A DNA stretch of 64,000 nucleotides, taken from NCBI RefSeq assembly GCF_000423025.1, contig NZ_KE383970.1, forward strand, positions 10,523-74,522, in the 5' to 3' direction. The notes beneath the pieces were generated by a model that worked only from the letters and a program-made list of their open reading frames with translations, searched no databases and was not told the DNA's origin. Below, piece after piece: positions 27,194 to 40,030 of the stretch. The stretch is from Gordonia shandongensis DSM 45094 (lineage in GTDB: Bacteria; Actinomycetota; Actinomycetes; Mycobacteriales; Mycobacteriaceae). Positions within the stretch are counted from its first letter, which is position 1. Every line of letters starts with the position of its first letter. The translations under genes and the position numbers were made by a program.

Positions 27194-28069
27194 TCACGCC
27201 GAGTGGACCACCATCACCGGGCAGTGCGCCACGTGCAGCACCGCCTGGCTGGTGGAACCGAGGACGAGGCCGCGGAACCCGCCGCGCCCGCGACTCCCCA
27301 TGACCACCAGTTGGGCGTCGTGGGACAGTTCCCGGATGGACTCGGCGGCACCGCCCTCGCGGACGACGGGTTCCACCGTCACATCCGGGTGCTCCTCCCG
27401 ATACCCGGCGAGTTGTGAACCGAGTGCCTCGGCGGCCTCCTCGCGCAGTTGGGTGAGGACGCGGTCGATGTCGTCGCTGTAGAACGCGGCCTCGGAGAAT
27501 CCCCCGTAGGTGTGCACGGCGATCAGCCGCGTGTCGCGGACGGACGCCTGCCGGAAGGCCTCCGCGATGGCGGCGGTGGAGACGGGGGAGCCGTCGACGC
27601 CGACGACGACCGGCCCGTCGGGGCGGTAGTCGTCTCCGGTCACCACGACGACGGGGCAGTCGGCGTGGGCCGCGGCGTCGGTGCTCACCGACCCCATCAA
27701 CAGTCCGCGGACGCCGCTGAGTCCGCGCCGCCCGACCACCAGCATGTGGGCGCGGCTCGACACGTCGCGCAGCACGAGGGCGGGTTTCCCCTCGAGGATC
27801 GCGCCGGTGATCTGCAGGTCGGGTGCGATCTCGGCGGCCATCTCACCGGCCGTCGTGATCGACTCCTCGGCGAACTTCCGTGCGGCCCGCACGGCGGCGT
27901 CCTCCAACGAGAGCGCCGACAGGGTGAACTGCGGGGCGAACGGCGGCATCGCGCTCACGATCCGCAGGGGTCGGCGATGCCGTGCCGCGGCCGTCGTGGC
28001 CCACCGCACTGCCGCGAGGGCCTGCTCCGATCCGTCGACCGCGACGACGATTGGCGCGTTGATCGACAT
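27194..28069 (-). CDS. Tandem universal stress protein
   Basis: Two Usp domains in one chain, 291 residues. Each has the ATP-binding signature G-x2-G-x9-G-S/T: GRRGLSGVRGLLMGSVS in domain 1 and GSRGRGGFRGLVLGSTS in domain 2. Tandem ATP-binding Usp proteins in Mycobacterium respond to hypoxia, nitric oxide and dormancy. ATG 28069 is given; a GTG at 28078 right after AGGAGAGGAA is nearly as good. No DosR-type box was recognised upstream. Confidence 0.9.
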   Translation of the reverse strand: MSINAPIVVAVDGSEQALAAVRWATTAAARHRRPLRIVSAMPPFAPQFTLSALSLEDAAVRAARKFAEESITTAGEMAAEIAPDLQITGAILEGKPALVLRDVSSRAHMLVVGRRGLSGVRGLLMGSVSTDAAAHADCPVVVVTGDDYRPDGPVVVGVDGSPVSTAAIAEAFRQASVRDTRLIAVHTYGGFSEAAFYSDDIDRVLTQLREEAAEALGSQLAGYREEHPDVTVEPVVREGGAAESIRELSHDAQLVVMGSRGRGGFRGLVLGSTSQAVLHVAHCPVMVVHSA

Positions 28070-28158
28070 CCTCACCACTTCCTCTCCTCGTGGGGCTCAT
28101 CTCCCAGCCTGGCAGAGGCGGCCGCGCAGTTCGACCGATTCCGGGGTCGGCGAGCCGA

Positions 28159-30012
<1,854 letters not shown>

Positions 30013-30057
30013 TCAATCTCCTGATCAGAAAAGATGGGGTTGACCGGCGCGTGATGT

Positions 30058-30076
30058 GGCCCCGCGACGGAGGGCC
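30058..30076 (-). promoter_or_regulatory. Hairpin in the leuA leader
   Basis: GGCCC/GGGCC arms with a 9-nt loop, between the leader peptide stop and the leuA ribosome site. No U-run follows, so it is more likely part of a translational or Rho-linked switch than an intrinsic terminator. Confidence 0.4.
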
Positions 30077-30083
30077 GGTCGAA

Positions 30084-30125
30084 TCAGACCCCGCCGCGGC
30101 AACCGAGGAGGAGCGCGCGCTGCAT
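30084..30125 (-). CDS. leuA leader peptide (13 residues, three consecutive Leu)
   Basis: ATG at 30125 opens a frame encoding MQRALLLGCRGGV and ending at TGA 30084. Three consecutive CTC leucine codons are the control region expected of a leucine attenuator. A -10 element TATGCT stands 7 nt before the ATG, so the peptide would be translated from a leaderless transcript. The peptide ends 78 nt before leuA. Attenuation of leucine genes by such peptides is known in enterobacteria and has been predicted in Actinobacteria. The call is inference from position and codon content. Confidence 0.65.
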   Translation of the reverse strand: MQRALLLGCRGGV

Positions 30126-30132
30126 AACAGCG

Positions 30133-30138
30133 AGCATA
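30133..30138 (-). promoter_or_regulatory. -10 element TATGCT of the leuA leader transcript
   Basis: TATGCT on the minus strand, 7 nt before the ATG of the leader peptide. Confidence 0.5.
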
Positions 30139-30163
30139 ACACCGGATGCGTGCCCGCTCACAT

Positions 30164-30208
30164 CCCAGGGTCAGGCGTCCCAGGGTCAGGCGTCCCAGGG
30201 TCAGGCGT
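30164..30208. repeat. 15-bp tandem repeat, three perfect copies, across a stop codon
   Basis: On the minus strand the unit GACGCCTGACCCTGG is repeated three times. The first copy contains the last codons (Asp-Ala) and stop of the MFS gene, and each further copy repeats Asp-Ala-stop in the same frame. Confidence 0.85.
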
Positions 30209-31736
30209 CGGGGAGGTCGACGCCCTCGGCCGAGTCGACGGTGCGCGTGTGCCGGTCGGCGACGGCGACCACCACCACCCCGGCGAGGATCGCCAGGCCG
30301 ATGCCGCCGGCAGCGGCGGCGACGTGCATGCCGTCGACGAAGGCGGCGCGTGCCGCGTCGGCGAGGGCCTCGCCCGGCACGCCGTCGGCCCGCGCCTGTT
30401 TGAGGGTCTCGCCGAGGGAGTCGGCGACGCCGGCGTCCCGTCCACGCGACCGGAAGACAGCCGTCGCGATCGACCCCAGGAGCGCGAGCCCCAGTGCCGT
30501 GCCGAGTTCGAAGCACGTTTCGGAGATGCCCGACGCGGCGCCGGACTTCTCGGGCGGTGCGGCACCGACGACCACGTCGCTGACGAGGGCGAACTGGATG
30601 CCGTAGCCGATGCCGGCGGCGGCGGTCAGGACCAGGAACACCCAGAGCCCGGTGTCGGCGTCGAGGGTGAGGAAGCCGAGGGTCGCGGCGGCGGCGAGGA
30701 GCACCGACCCGGACAGCGTCCAGCGCACGCCGAAGCGTCGCGCGACGCGGTCGGCGCTCACCGAGAACACGGCCACGGTGACGGCCATCGGGAGGCCGGC
30801 GAACGCGGCGGACAGGACGTCGTACTCGAGAACCGACTGCAGGTAGACGTTGGAGAGGTAGGCGATGCCGCCCTGCGCCATCATCCCGACCAGGGCGACG
30901 GCCAAGGCCGCGCACAGGGCCGGGTTCCGGAAGAGGCTGAGATCGACCAGCGGTGCCGCACACCGGGATTCGTGGCGCAGGAATGTGACGAACGCGGCCA
31001 CGCCGAGGGCGGCGGCCACCACGACGGACGTCGACGGTCCCGACGCGGCGAACGTCTTCACCGCGTAGACCACGGGAAGGATGCCCGCCATCGACAGCAC
31101 CACGCCGAGGACGTCGAACGGTTCGGTCGACGACGCCCGGTACTCGGGCAGGAGGAGGGGCGCCAGGGCGAACAGGACGGCCAGAACCGGAACGTTGATG
31201 AGGAAGACGACTCCCCACCAGAAGTGGTGCAGCAGAATGCCGCCGACCACCGGTCCCAGTGCGGCGCCGCCGGCGAAGGCAGCCGTCCACACGCCGATCG
31301 CCCGGCCGCGCTGATGCGGCGGGAACATGCTCGCCAGGAGCGACAGGCTCGCGGGCATCAGCGTCGCCCCGCCGACGCCCATGAGCGCGCGGGCCGCGAT
31401 GAGCAGTGCGGCGTTCGGGGCGAACGCCGCGAGGACGGAGGCGCCGCAGAAGACGGCGGCGCCGGTCAGCAGGATGCGGCGGCGGCCGATCCGGTCGCCG
31501 ATGTTGCCCATCGTGATCAGCAGGCCCGCGATGAGGAAGCCGTAGATGTCGAGGATCCAGAGCTGTTCTGTGGCCGTCGGATCGATCGCGTCGGTGATCG
31601 TCGGGATCGCCAGGTACAGCACCGAGAAGTCCATCGAGACGAGCAGGACGGGAAGCATCAGCACGAGCAGCCCGAACCACGTTCTGCGGTCCGCGTCGGG
31701 GACCCGCGAGGCGCCGAAGGCGGGGGCCGCGGACAT
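30201..31736 (-). CDS. MFS drug exporter, DHA2 (14-TM) family
   Basis: Proton-coupled exporter, 511 residues, about 14 helices. Motif A is in GNIGDRIGRRRILLTGA, the DHA2 motif C in AFAGGAALGPVVGGILLHHFWWGVVFLINVPV. D in LDIYGFLIAGLLITMG (motif D1) is also present. Relatives such as LfrA, SmvA and Mmr export cationic dyes, fluoroquinolones or methylviologen. Substrates cannot be deduced. It is downstream of a mannosyltransferase gene on the same strand (46-bp gap) and its stop is embedded in a tandem repeat. Confidence 0.9.
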   Translation of the reverse strand: MSAAPAFGASRVPDADRRTWFGLLVLMLPVLLVSMDFSVLYLAIPTITDAIDPTATEQLWILDIYGFLIAGLLITMGNIGDRIGRRRILLTGAAVFCGASVLAAFAPNAALLIAARALMGVGGATLMPASLSLLASMFPPHQRGRAIGVWTAAFAGGAALGPVVGGILLHHFWWGVVFLINVPVLAVLFALAPLLLPEYRASSTEPFDVLGVVLSMAGILPVVYAVKTFAASGPSTSVVVAAALGVAAFVTFLRHESRCAAPLVDLSLFRNPALCAALAVALVGMMAQGGIAYLSNVYLQSVLEYDVLSAAFAGLPMAVTVAVFSVSADRVARRFGVRWTLSGSVLLAAAATLGFLTLDADTGLWVFLVLTAAAGIGYGIQFALVSDVVVGAAPPEKSGAASGISETCFELGTALGLALLGSIATAVFRSRGRDAGVADSLGETLKQARADGVPGEALADAARAAFVDGMHVAAAAGGIGLAILAGVVVVAVADRHTRTVDSAEGVDLPDA

Positions 31737-31782
31737 GGGGACTCCTGTGACGATGAGCGGGTGTCGTCGGGGTGGCGGCGCC

Positions 31783-32970
31783 TCAGATGGCGTACCCGAA
31801 CACCGTCAGCATATGCGCGCCGAACCAGCCGGAGAAGAGCGTGAGCGCGACCGACACCGGGATCACTTCACCGCGGGGTCTGTGAGCCAGTCGGAGGGCG
31901 ATCGGGATCAGGATGACGAATGCGGGGAGCAGCAGGCGGATGCGGCTGAGCATGAGCCCGTCGGACAGGAGGATCGACGCGACCACGCCGACACCGAACA
32001 GGAGGATCGGCCAGGGGACGCGGTCGATCGCGGACCAGAGCAGCAGGAACGGGACGGTGACGATCACCAGCGCTGTCGCGACGGATGCGAAGTCGCCGGC
32101 GTAGCCGAAGGTGTCGGCGAGGAAGCTCCACGTGGCGCGGCCGAAGTCGACGGTGGTGTTCCACCCCTCGGTCTGGATGCGGAACCATCCGGTCGGTGAA
32201 CCCGTCCGCGCCCACACCACGGCCAGATACGACAGGTAGCCGACGGGGGCGAGCGCCGCGGCGATCCAGGCGCGAGGTCCGTCGCGGCGCGCGACGAGCG
32301 CCGCGAGCATCACGGTGGCGATGACCGCGATCCCGGTGGGCCGCACGAGTCCGGCCCCCAGTGCACAGCATCCGGCCAGGATCCACCGGTGGTCGAGCAC
32401 CCCGACGAGTGCCCACGCGGCGACGGCGCAGAAGAGGGCTTCGGTGTACGCCATGTTGAGGACGACGGACATCGGCGTGGCGGCGAACAGGACCACCAGG
32501 AGGAGGCCGGCGCGCGGGGCGTCGGGTGCGGGCAGTCGCACGGCGGGGCGCACCCGGGTGGCGCACAGGACGCCGAGCCGGCCGATCGCGACCGCGGCGG
32601 CTGCGCCGGCCACGACGTTGATGGTCATGGCGGCCGCCGTCTCGTCCATGCCGGGGAGGAAGGCGACGGCCCGCACCAGCATCGGATAGCCGGGGAAGAA
32701 CGCGTACGCGGTGTCGTCGGTGTGGACTCCGTTGGCGTCGGCGAAGGTGGCGGGTACGCCCGCGTAGCCGTAGCGCGCGATGCCGAGCATCCACTCGCCG
32801 TCCCACAGGGTCAACGACCAGGTCAACGTGGTGTGGTGGACGGCCGCGAGCCAGGCGAGGATCGCCAGTCCGACCGCGCGAACCGCCAGGAAGACGCCGA
32901 TGCACTGCAACGCGAAACGGTGGTCTCGAACGCGGGTCGCGACCGCGTCCGAGAGGCGGGCGGTAGTCAT
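31783..32970 (-). CDS. PIG-V-like membrane mannosyltransferase (predicted)
   Basis: Integral membrane protein of 395 residues with about nine helices. The first extracytoplasmic loop WDGEWMLGIARYGYAG carries the conserved WDG/WD-type acidic motif of the PIG-V/GT-C family, followed by FFPGYPMLVRAVAFLP and NMAYTEALFCAVAAWAL, both hallmark segments. Bacterial relatives are annotated as mannosyltransferases that use polyprenyl-phosphate sugars. Acceptor unknown. It is divergent from ask. Confidence 0.75.
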   Translation of the reverse strand: MTTARLSDAVATRVRDHRFALQCIGVFLAVRAVGLAILAWLAAVHHTTLTWSLTLWDGEWMLGIARYGYAGVPATFADANGVHTDDTAYAFFPGYPMLVRAVAFLPGMDETAAAMTINVVAGAAAAVAIGRLGVLCATRVRPAVRLPAPDAPRAGLLLVVLFAATPMSVVLNMAYTEALFCAVAAWALVGVLDHRWILAGCCALGAGLVRPTGIAVIATVMLAALVARRDGPRAWIAAALAPVGYLSYLAVVWARTGSPTGWFRIQTEGWNTTVDFGRATWSFLADTFGYAGDFASVATALVIVTVPFLLLWSAIDRVPWPILLFGVGVVASILLSDGLMLSRIRLLLPAFVILIPIALRLAHRPRGEVIPVSVALTLFSGWFGAHMLTVFGYAI

Positions 32971-33090
32971 CGGAACAGATCCTACGGGGGCGCATGGCGC
33001 TGCTCACTCGAATGGGAGGCGCAGCGCCGTCCAGGTAAGGTGAAGCGCGCGCAAGTCCCCACCCCCTAGGTATAAGGAAGGTTGCACGAC

Positions 33091-35386
<2,296 letters not shown>

Positions 35387-35391
35387 CGACT

Positions 35392-35426
35392 CTCGTCGCG
35401 GCCGGTGGACGACCGGTCGCGACGAG
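35392..35426 (+). terminator. Terminator of ask-asd
   Basis: Arms 35392-35406 and 35412-35426 pair at 14 of 15 positions around GGACG. There is no U-run, as is usual in high-GC actinobacteria. Confidence 0.65.
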
Positions 35427-35462
35427 GTGAGCCCCGACTGACATGACGGCAAATCTGTGCCG

Positions 35463-35468
35463 TACGTT
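35463..35468 (+). promoter_or_regulatory. -10 element TACGTT, leaderless promoter
   Basis: TACGTT is exactly 6 nt before the ATG at 35475, with no ribosome site. Confidence 0.45.
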
Positions 35469-35474
35469 ACTCGC

Positions 35475-36746
35475 ATGAGAAAAATTCGGGGTTCCATCTC
35501 ACCAGTCCGGCGGCTCGCCGTCCTCGCCGTGACCGGCGCGGTCGCCGGTGCGGGGCTCATCGCCGCTCCCGCGCCCGCGCAGGCCGCGAGCTTCTACACG
35601 CCACCGGCGTCGTTCTCGTCCACGCCGGGCGACGTGATCCGCAGCCAGCCGACCGAACTGCTCCTGCAGATCCCGGGCGTCCGGGGCCAGTGGCCGGGCA
35701 GCGCCACGCGCATCATGTACACGTCGACCAGACAGGACGGCACGCCGACGGCCGTCACCGGCACGGTCGTCGAGCCGACGGCGCCGTGGCGCGGACGCGG
35801 ACCGCGGCCCACCGTGGTTCTCGCACCGGGAACCGTCGGCCAGGGTGACCAGTGTGCGGGCTCGAAGATGCTTTCGCTGCCGATGTCGATCGACCCGACC
35901 AAGCCGAGTCTCGGCGTCAACTACTCCGGTTTGGAGATGAACCTCTTCCTGCTCAACGGCGTCCGCGTGGTGATGACCGACTACATCGGTCTGGGCACCC
36001 CGGGCATCCACACGTACGTCAATCGCCTCGAATCGGGGCACGCCGTCCTCGACGCTGCGCGCGCCGCGCTCCGTGTCGCCGAGGCGCCGGCCGATGCGCC
36101 GGTCGCGTTCTCGGGCTACTCGCAGGGCGGCGGGGCGGTGGCGTCGGCCGCCGAACTCGCGCAGACGTACGCGCCGAAGCTCAACGTCAAGGCCACCTAC
36201 GCCGGGGCGCCGCCGGCCGACCTGAGCAAGGTCATCACGCAGATCGACGGCACGTTCATCTCCGGTGCGATCGGCTACGCCATCAACGGTCTGGCCGCCC
36301 GCTACCCCGCGTTGAACCCGATCCTGCGCAAGGAGACCAACACCGAGGGCAAGCGGACGCTCAAGCAGGTCTCGACGCAGTGCATCGCCGACACCGCGCT
36401 GACCCACGGGTTCCAGCCGACCACCGCGCTGACCAAGAGCGGGAAGTCGTTGGCCGCCGTCGTCAAGAAGTACCCGGAGATCCAGGAGATGCTCGCCGAT
36501 CAGCGCATCGGCGGGTCGAAGCCGAACGCTCCGGTCCTCATCTCCACCGGGCTCAACGACGACGTGATCCCGCACGGCCAGGTGGTCCAGCTGTACCGCG
36601 ACTGGAAGAAGCAGGGTGCGCCGGTCCGGTTGGCGAACGACTACACGCCGCCGATCCTGCCGGGCATGGTGTTGAACCACGGGCTGCCGATGATGTTCCA
36701 GTTGCTGCCCGCGACGTCGTTCATCATCGACAACCTGAGCAAGTAA
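35475..36746 (+). CDS. Secreted lipase of the LIP family
   Basis: Exported triacylglycerol or ester lipase, 423 residues. The signal peptide (1-37) is basic, then hydrophobic, ending AQAAS. The nucleophile is in FSGYSQGGGAVASAAEL; the acid is in ISTGLNDDVIPHGQ and the histidine in VLNHGLPMMF. This layout fits the secretory lipase family first described in Candida and common in Nocardia and Gordonia. MYTSTRQDGTPTAVTGTVVEP is the lid-side start. The acyl chain preference is unknown. Confidence 0.88.
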   Translation: MRKIRGSISPVRRLAVLAVTGAVAGAGLIAAPAPAQAASFYTPPASFSSTPGDVIRSQPTELLLQIPGVRGQWPGSATRIMYTSTRQDGTPTAVTGTVVEPTAPWRGRGPRPTVVLAPGTVGQGDQCAGSKMLSLPMSIDPTKPSLGVNYSGLEMNLFLLNGVRVVMTDYIGLGTPGIHTYVNRLESGHAVLDAARAALRVAEAPADAPVAFSGYSQGGGAVASAAELAQTYAPKLNVKATYAGAPPADLSKVITQIDGTFISGAIGYAINGLAARYPALNPILRKETNTEGKRTLKQVSTQCIADTALTHGFQPTTALTKSGKSLAAVVKKYPEIQEMLADQRIGGSKPNAPVLISTGLNDDVIPHGQVVQLYRDWKKQGAPVRLANDYTPPILPGMVLNHGLPMMFQLLPATSFIIDNLSK

Positions 36747-36804
36747 GTGTCGTCGACGGCGTAATCGCCGCGCGGAGTGTCACCCGTGTGATCGACTCGG
36801 GTGC

Positions 36805-38259
36805 ATGACTCTCACGCAGCGCGTGACGACCGCGCTTCTCGCCGCAGTACTCGGGCTCGCCACGGTTCCGGCAACGGCGGCCGTGGCGAGCCCTGCTGTG
36901 CCGGCGTCCGGACCCGAGTGGACGTCGATGATGCACGGCGACCCCGAGTCGAGTGACAGCACCGCCTTCCCGGGGCCGGGCCGCGGAGCGCACCTGGCCG
37001 GCTCGTCGGTGCCCGGCGGCGTGTGCGCGGCGACCTTCGTCACCGGCGACGGTTATCCGATGTCGCTGTGCACCGCCTATGTGGAGCGGACGCCGCGGCG
37101 CGGCGCGTCGGGGGTGGCCGGCGTGGACGTGGCCGTCCCGGTGGTCACCTTGTTCCACCCCAAGACGGCGCGAGTGCTGGCGAAGCTTCCGCTGGCCAAG
37201 GGCGACCTGTTCGGCGGGGTCTACGGCTTCCTCGACGCCCGCGACCGCGTGGTGGTCGCCGACGGCACGGGCTCGATCGTCCGCGTCGGCAAGCATCGGA
37301 CGGCCGACGGGTGGCGGTTGCGCGTCGACGCCCGCACCGACATCTCGCGACACCTGCGGGGTGACGGCGTCACCGGTTTGGCGCCGGACTATCAGGGGCG
37401 GACGTGGTTCGCCACCACCCACGGGGTGGTCGGGACCGTCGATGCGGCGGGGCGGGTCGGCGCCACCCGGTTGCCGCGCGGTGAGCGGCTCGGCAACGGT
37501 CTCACGATCCGTCGCGGCGGTGCGTCGGTGCTGAGCACGCACGCGCTTTACGAGATGCGAGCGGGTGACGACGGCGTCCCGCACACGGTGTGGCGGCGCT
37601 CGTACGACCGCGGGAAGGCGCGCAAACCGGGGCAGCTCACCTGGGGGTCGGGCACCACGCCGACCTATTTCGGACCGGGAGGCGACGCCTGGGTGGCGAT
37701 CGTCGACAGTGCGGCGGTGCCCGAGCTGATCGTCTACCGCGCCGACGACGGCTCGCAGGTCTGTCGGATGAAGGCGTTCCGGGCCCCGAGGCAGGGCACG
37801 GAGAACTCGCCGATGGCGTGGGGGAACAGCCTGGTGATCCCCAGCACCTACGGGTTCGTGTACCCGCCGATCGCCACGAGCGGCGGCCCGAGCGTACCCG
37901 CGTCGGCACCGTTCCGCGGTGGGATGACCCGGGTCGACGTGACCGACGGCCGGTGTTCTCGCGTCTGGGAGACGCGGACCGACCGGATGGCGACGCTGCC
38001 GCGGCTGTCCCGGGCCGACGGGATGATCCACGGACTGGCGTACGGTCCGTACCGCGGCGGCGTTCAACAGTCGGGGCCGGTGAACTATGTGGCGATCGAC
38101 TTCGCGACGGGTCGGCGCATCGTCACCGAGCGTGTCGGCGCGGCGCCCGTCGACGAGCCGCTCCAGCTCACCGGCATGATCGCGCCCGACGGGACGTTGT
38201 GGCAGGGCACGGTGACCCGCATGCTGAAGGTCGCACCGGGACGCCGCACGGGACGGTGA
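36805..38259 (+). CDS. Secreted protein, predicted beta-propeller
   Basis: A 484-residue exported protein with a signal peptide (1-29, ending AVASP). The body has repeated short strands of the type GTGSIVRVG, GRTWFATTHGVVGTVDAAGRV and GDAWVAIVDSAAVPELIVYRADDG, the spacing expected of a PQQ-like beta-propeller. Paired cysteines (about 73 and 89, and later ones) suggest disulfides. No catalytic motif was recognised. It follows the lipase by 58 bp; a functional link is not established. Start without a clear ribosome site. Confidence 0.65.
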   Translation: MTLTQRVTTALLAAVLGLATVPATAAVASPAVPASGPEWTSMMHGDPESSDSTAFPGPGRGAHLAGSSVPGGVCAATFVTGDGYPMSLCTAYVERTPRRGASGVAGVDVAVPVVTLFHPKTARVLAKLPLAKGDLFGGVYGFLDARDRVVVADGTGSIVRVGKHRTADGWRLRVDARTDISRHLRGDGVTGLAPDYQGRTWFATTHGVVGTVDAAGRVGATRLPRGERLGNGLTIRRGGASVLSTHALYEMRAGDDGVPHTVWRRSYDRGKARKPGQLTWGSGTTPTYFGPGGDAWVAIVDSAAVPELIVYRADDGSQVCRMKAFRAPRQGTENSPMAWGNSLVIPSTYGFVYPPIATSGGPSVPASAPFRGGMTRVDVTDGRCSRVWETRTDRMATLPRLSRADGMIHGLAYGPYRGGVQQSGPVNYVAIDFATGRRIVTERVGAAPVDEPLQLTGMIAPDGTLWQGTVTRMLKVAPGRRTGR

Positions 38260-38344
38260 CGGTCCGGGGACGACGGGCCGGGGGCGACGGTCTGGAAGCG
38301 GCGGGCCGGGGTCGCGGCCGTCGAGATGTGCCAGGATCGATGAC

Positions 38345-38992
38345 ATGACGATTCCCGGAGAATCCGGAGAGCCGGACCGGATCCCGACGCAGGCCGAACT
38401 CGACGCCGAGGACATGGCGGAGATCGCGAGACGCTCGAAGGACGCCGACCACCGCAACCGGTATCCGAGTCGCCCCGTGGACCCGGGGCCGGCCCCCGCG
38501 GCGCTGACCCGACACGCTCCCGTGCTGTGGGCGGTCGCCGCGGTGGCGTGCCTGACGTGGATGATCTACGGATTCGTCGAGTTGGGGACGGTGGAGCGGC
38601 TGATGGTGGACCGTCTGCTGCCGGGACTGACCGAGATGAAGGGCGTCGATCCGACGGAGAAGGCGGAGTCGCTGGCGTCGTTCTGGATTCCGGCGCTCCT
38701 CATCGGGATCCCGCTCGTGACGCTGGTGACGTATCCGCTGCTGCGGGCGATCGCCTCGTCGCACAGTCGGAACCTCCGCAGCATCTATGCGGCGGTCGTG
38801 GTCGTGACGGTCCTGTTCGTGATCGTCGGAGCCGACCTGCTGTTCGCCTATCCCGAACTGCCGGCGTTCGCGCGGATCGCGGCGTGGGTGCAGTGCGGTG
38901 CCCTGGTGCTCTCGGTGATCGTCACCATGCGCGGGGTCGTCTCGGCGTGGTTGCCGCCGTCGATGACCATCCGGCCCTTCCGGAGAGCCTGA
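38345..38992 (+). CDS. Four-helix membrane protein of unknown function
   Basis: A 215-residue protein. The first 55 residues are acidic and soluble (EDMAEIARRSKDADHRNRYP). Four hydrophobic helices then lie at about 60-80, 115-138, 145-170 and 183-205. No conserved charged residue lies within the helices, so a transporter role is not indicated. Not recognised as a family. Confidence 0.6.
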   Translation: MTIPGESGEPDRIPTQAELDAEDMAEIARRSKDADHRNRYPSRPVDPGPAPAALTRHAPVLWAVAAVACLTWMIYGFVELGTVERLMVDRLLPGLTEMKGVDPTEKAESLASFWIPALLIGIPLVTLVTYPLLRAIASSHSRNLRSIYAAVVVVTVLFVIVGADLLFAYPELPAFARIAAWVQCGALVLSVIVTMRGVVSAWLPPSMTIRPFRRA

Positions 38993-39098
38993 GGCGGGTC
39001 GTCACGGCGGGTAGGTTGGGGCGCAGCGTGCCCGACCGACCGTTCGAGCGGGGGCGCGGCACGACCGTCCACCGAGGATCGAATCGAAGGAGAAAGTC

Positions 39099-39530
39099 AT
39101 GGCAGTGAGCCCCGTCTACCGGATCTCGTCCACCTCAACCGGGGGAGGACGGGACGGCGCAGTGGCGTCCGAGACCGGCCGGATCGATCTTCAGCTCGCG
39201 CCGCCGACCGAGATGGGCGGCGGGGGCGACGGCAGCAATCCCGAGGAACTGTTCTCGGCCGGGTACGCCGCGTGCTTCATGGGGGCCCTGCGCCTCGTCG
39301 CGAAGAACGCGGGTGCCGCGGTGCCCGACGACGCGTCGGTGACGGTGACCGTCGGCATCGGCAAGGACGACGCGGACGACGGTTTCGGGCTCACCGCCGA
39401 CATCGAGGTGTACCTCCCCGGCCTCGACACCGCGCAGGCGGCGGAGCTCGCACAGGCCGCACACGGTTTCTGCCCGTACTCGAAGGCCACCCGCGGGAAC
39501 ATCGCGCACACCGTGACTTCGCGCGTGTGA
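39099..39530 (+). CDS. ohr: Organic hydroperoxide resistance protein
   Basis: Thiol peroxidase of the Ohr/OsmC family, 143 residues. The two redox cysteines are Cys 59 in YAACF and Cys 125 in GFCPYSKA. It reduces organic hydroperoxides using lipoylated partners. GAAGGAGAAAGTC before the ATG is an excellent ribosome site. An OhrR gene is not adjacent. Confidence 0.93.
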   Translation: MAVSPVYRISSTSTGGGRDGAVASETGRIDLQLAPPTEMGGGGDGSNPEELFSAGYAACFMGALRLVAKNAGAAVPDDASVTVTVGIGKDDADDGFGLTADIEVYLPGLDTAQAAELAQAAHGFCPYSKATRGNIAHTVTSRV

Positions 39531-39568
39531 AACCCGTGGGCCCGCCACGCCCGGTACGGTGATGTCTC

Positions 39569-40030
39569 GTGAATAGCTGGGCTCTCGTCGCGATGGCCGC
39601 CGTCCTTGTGGCCGCCACCGTCGCGACAATCGCATATGTCAGGTACCGCCAGTCGGAGTCGTCGCAGTTGGCGCGCGACGCCGAGTTGGCCGCCGCGCTG
39701 CGTTCGGCGGCGGGCGACGACGCCGTGCGGAGAGCGGCCGTCGAGGAGTTCGAGGTCCGGATGTACCAGCGGCTGTTCTACAGCTCGGTGATCGGGCCGC
39801 ACTGCCGCTCGGCGGCGTGGTCGCTGCTCACGGCGTTCCTGGCGACGGCCGGGGTGCTGGTGTTGCGTGGATCGGACGATGCGACGGTCGTCGTGATCTG
39901 GGTGGTGATGATCGTCGCGGCGGTCGCCTTCGCGGTGGCCGCGTTGAGTCATCTCGGTCTCGCCGTCTACGCGGCGCTCGTCACGCCTCGCGTGTCGTTC
40001 GCGGAGTCGTACGCCTCGGACGAGGAATGA
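39569..40030 (+). CDS. Small membrane protein coupled to next gene
   Basis: A 153-residue protein with an N-terminal helix (1-23), a charged cytoplasmic part with ARDAELAAALRSAAGDDAVRRAAVEEFEVRMYQRL, and two helices at about 75-97 and 103-130. TACGGT 8 nt before the GTG start suggests a leaderless transcript. Its stop overlaps the next start (ATGA), so it is probably a partner of the exported protein that follows. No family recognised. Confidence 0.65.
   Translation: MNSWALVAMAAVLVAATVATIAYVRYRQSESSQLARDAELAAALRSAAGDDAVRRAAVEEFEVRMYQRLFYSSVIGPHCRSAAWSLLTAFLATAGVLVLRGSDDATVVVIWVVMIVAAVAFAVAALSHLGLAVYAALVTPRVSFAESYASDEE

Noticed and set aside
32971-33090. Lysine riboswitch before ask
   Set aside because: The 120-bp gap has no recognisable aptamer sequence; only a ribosome site and a possible -10.
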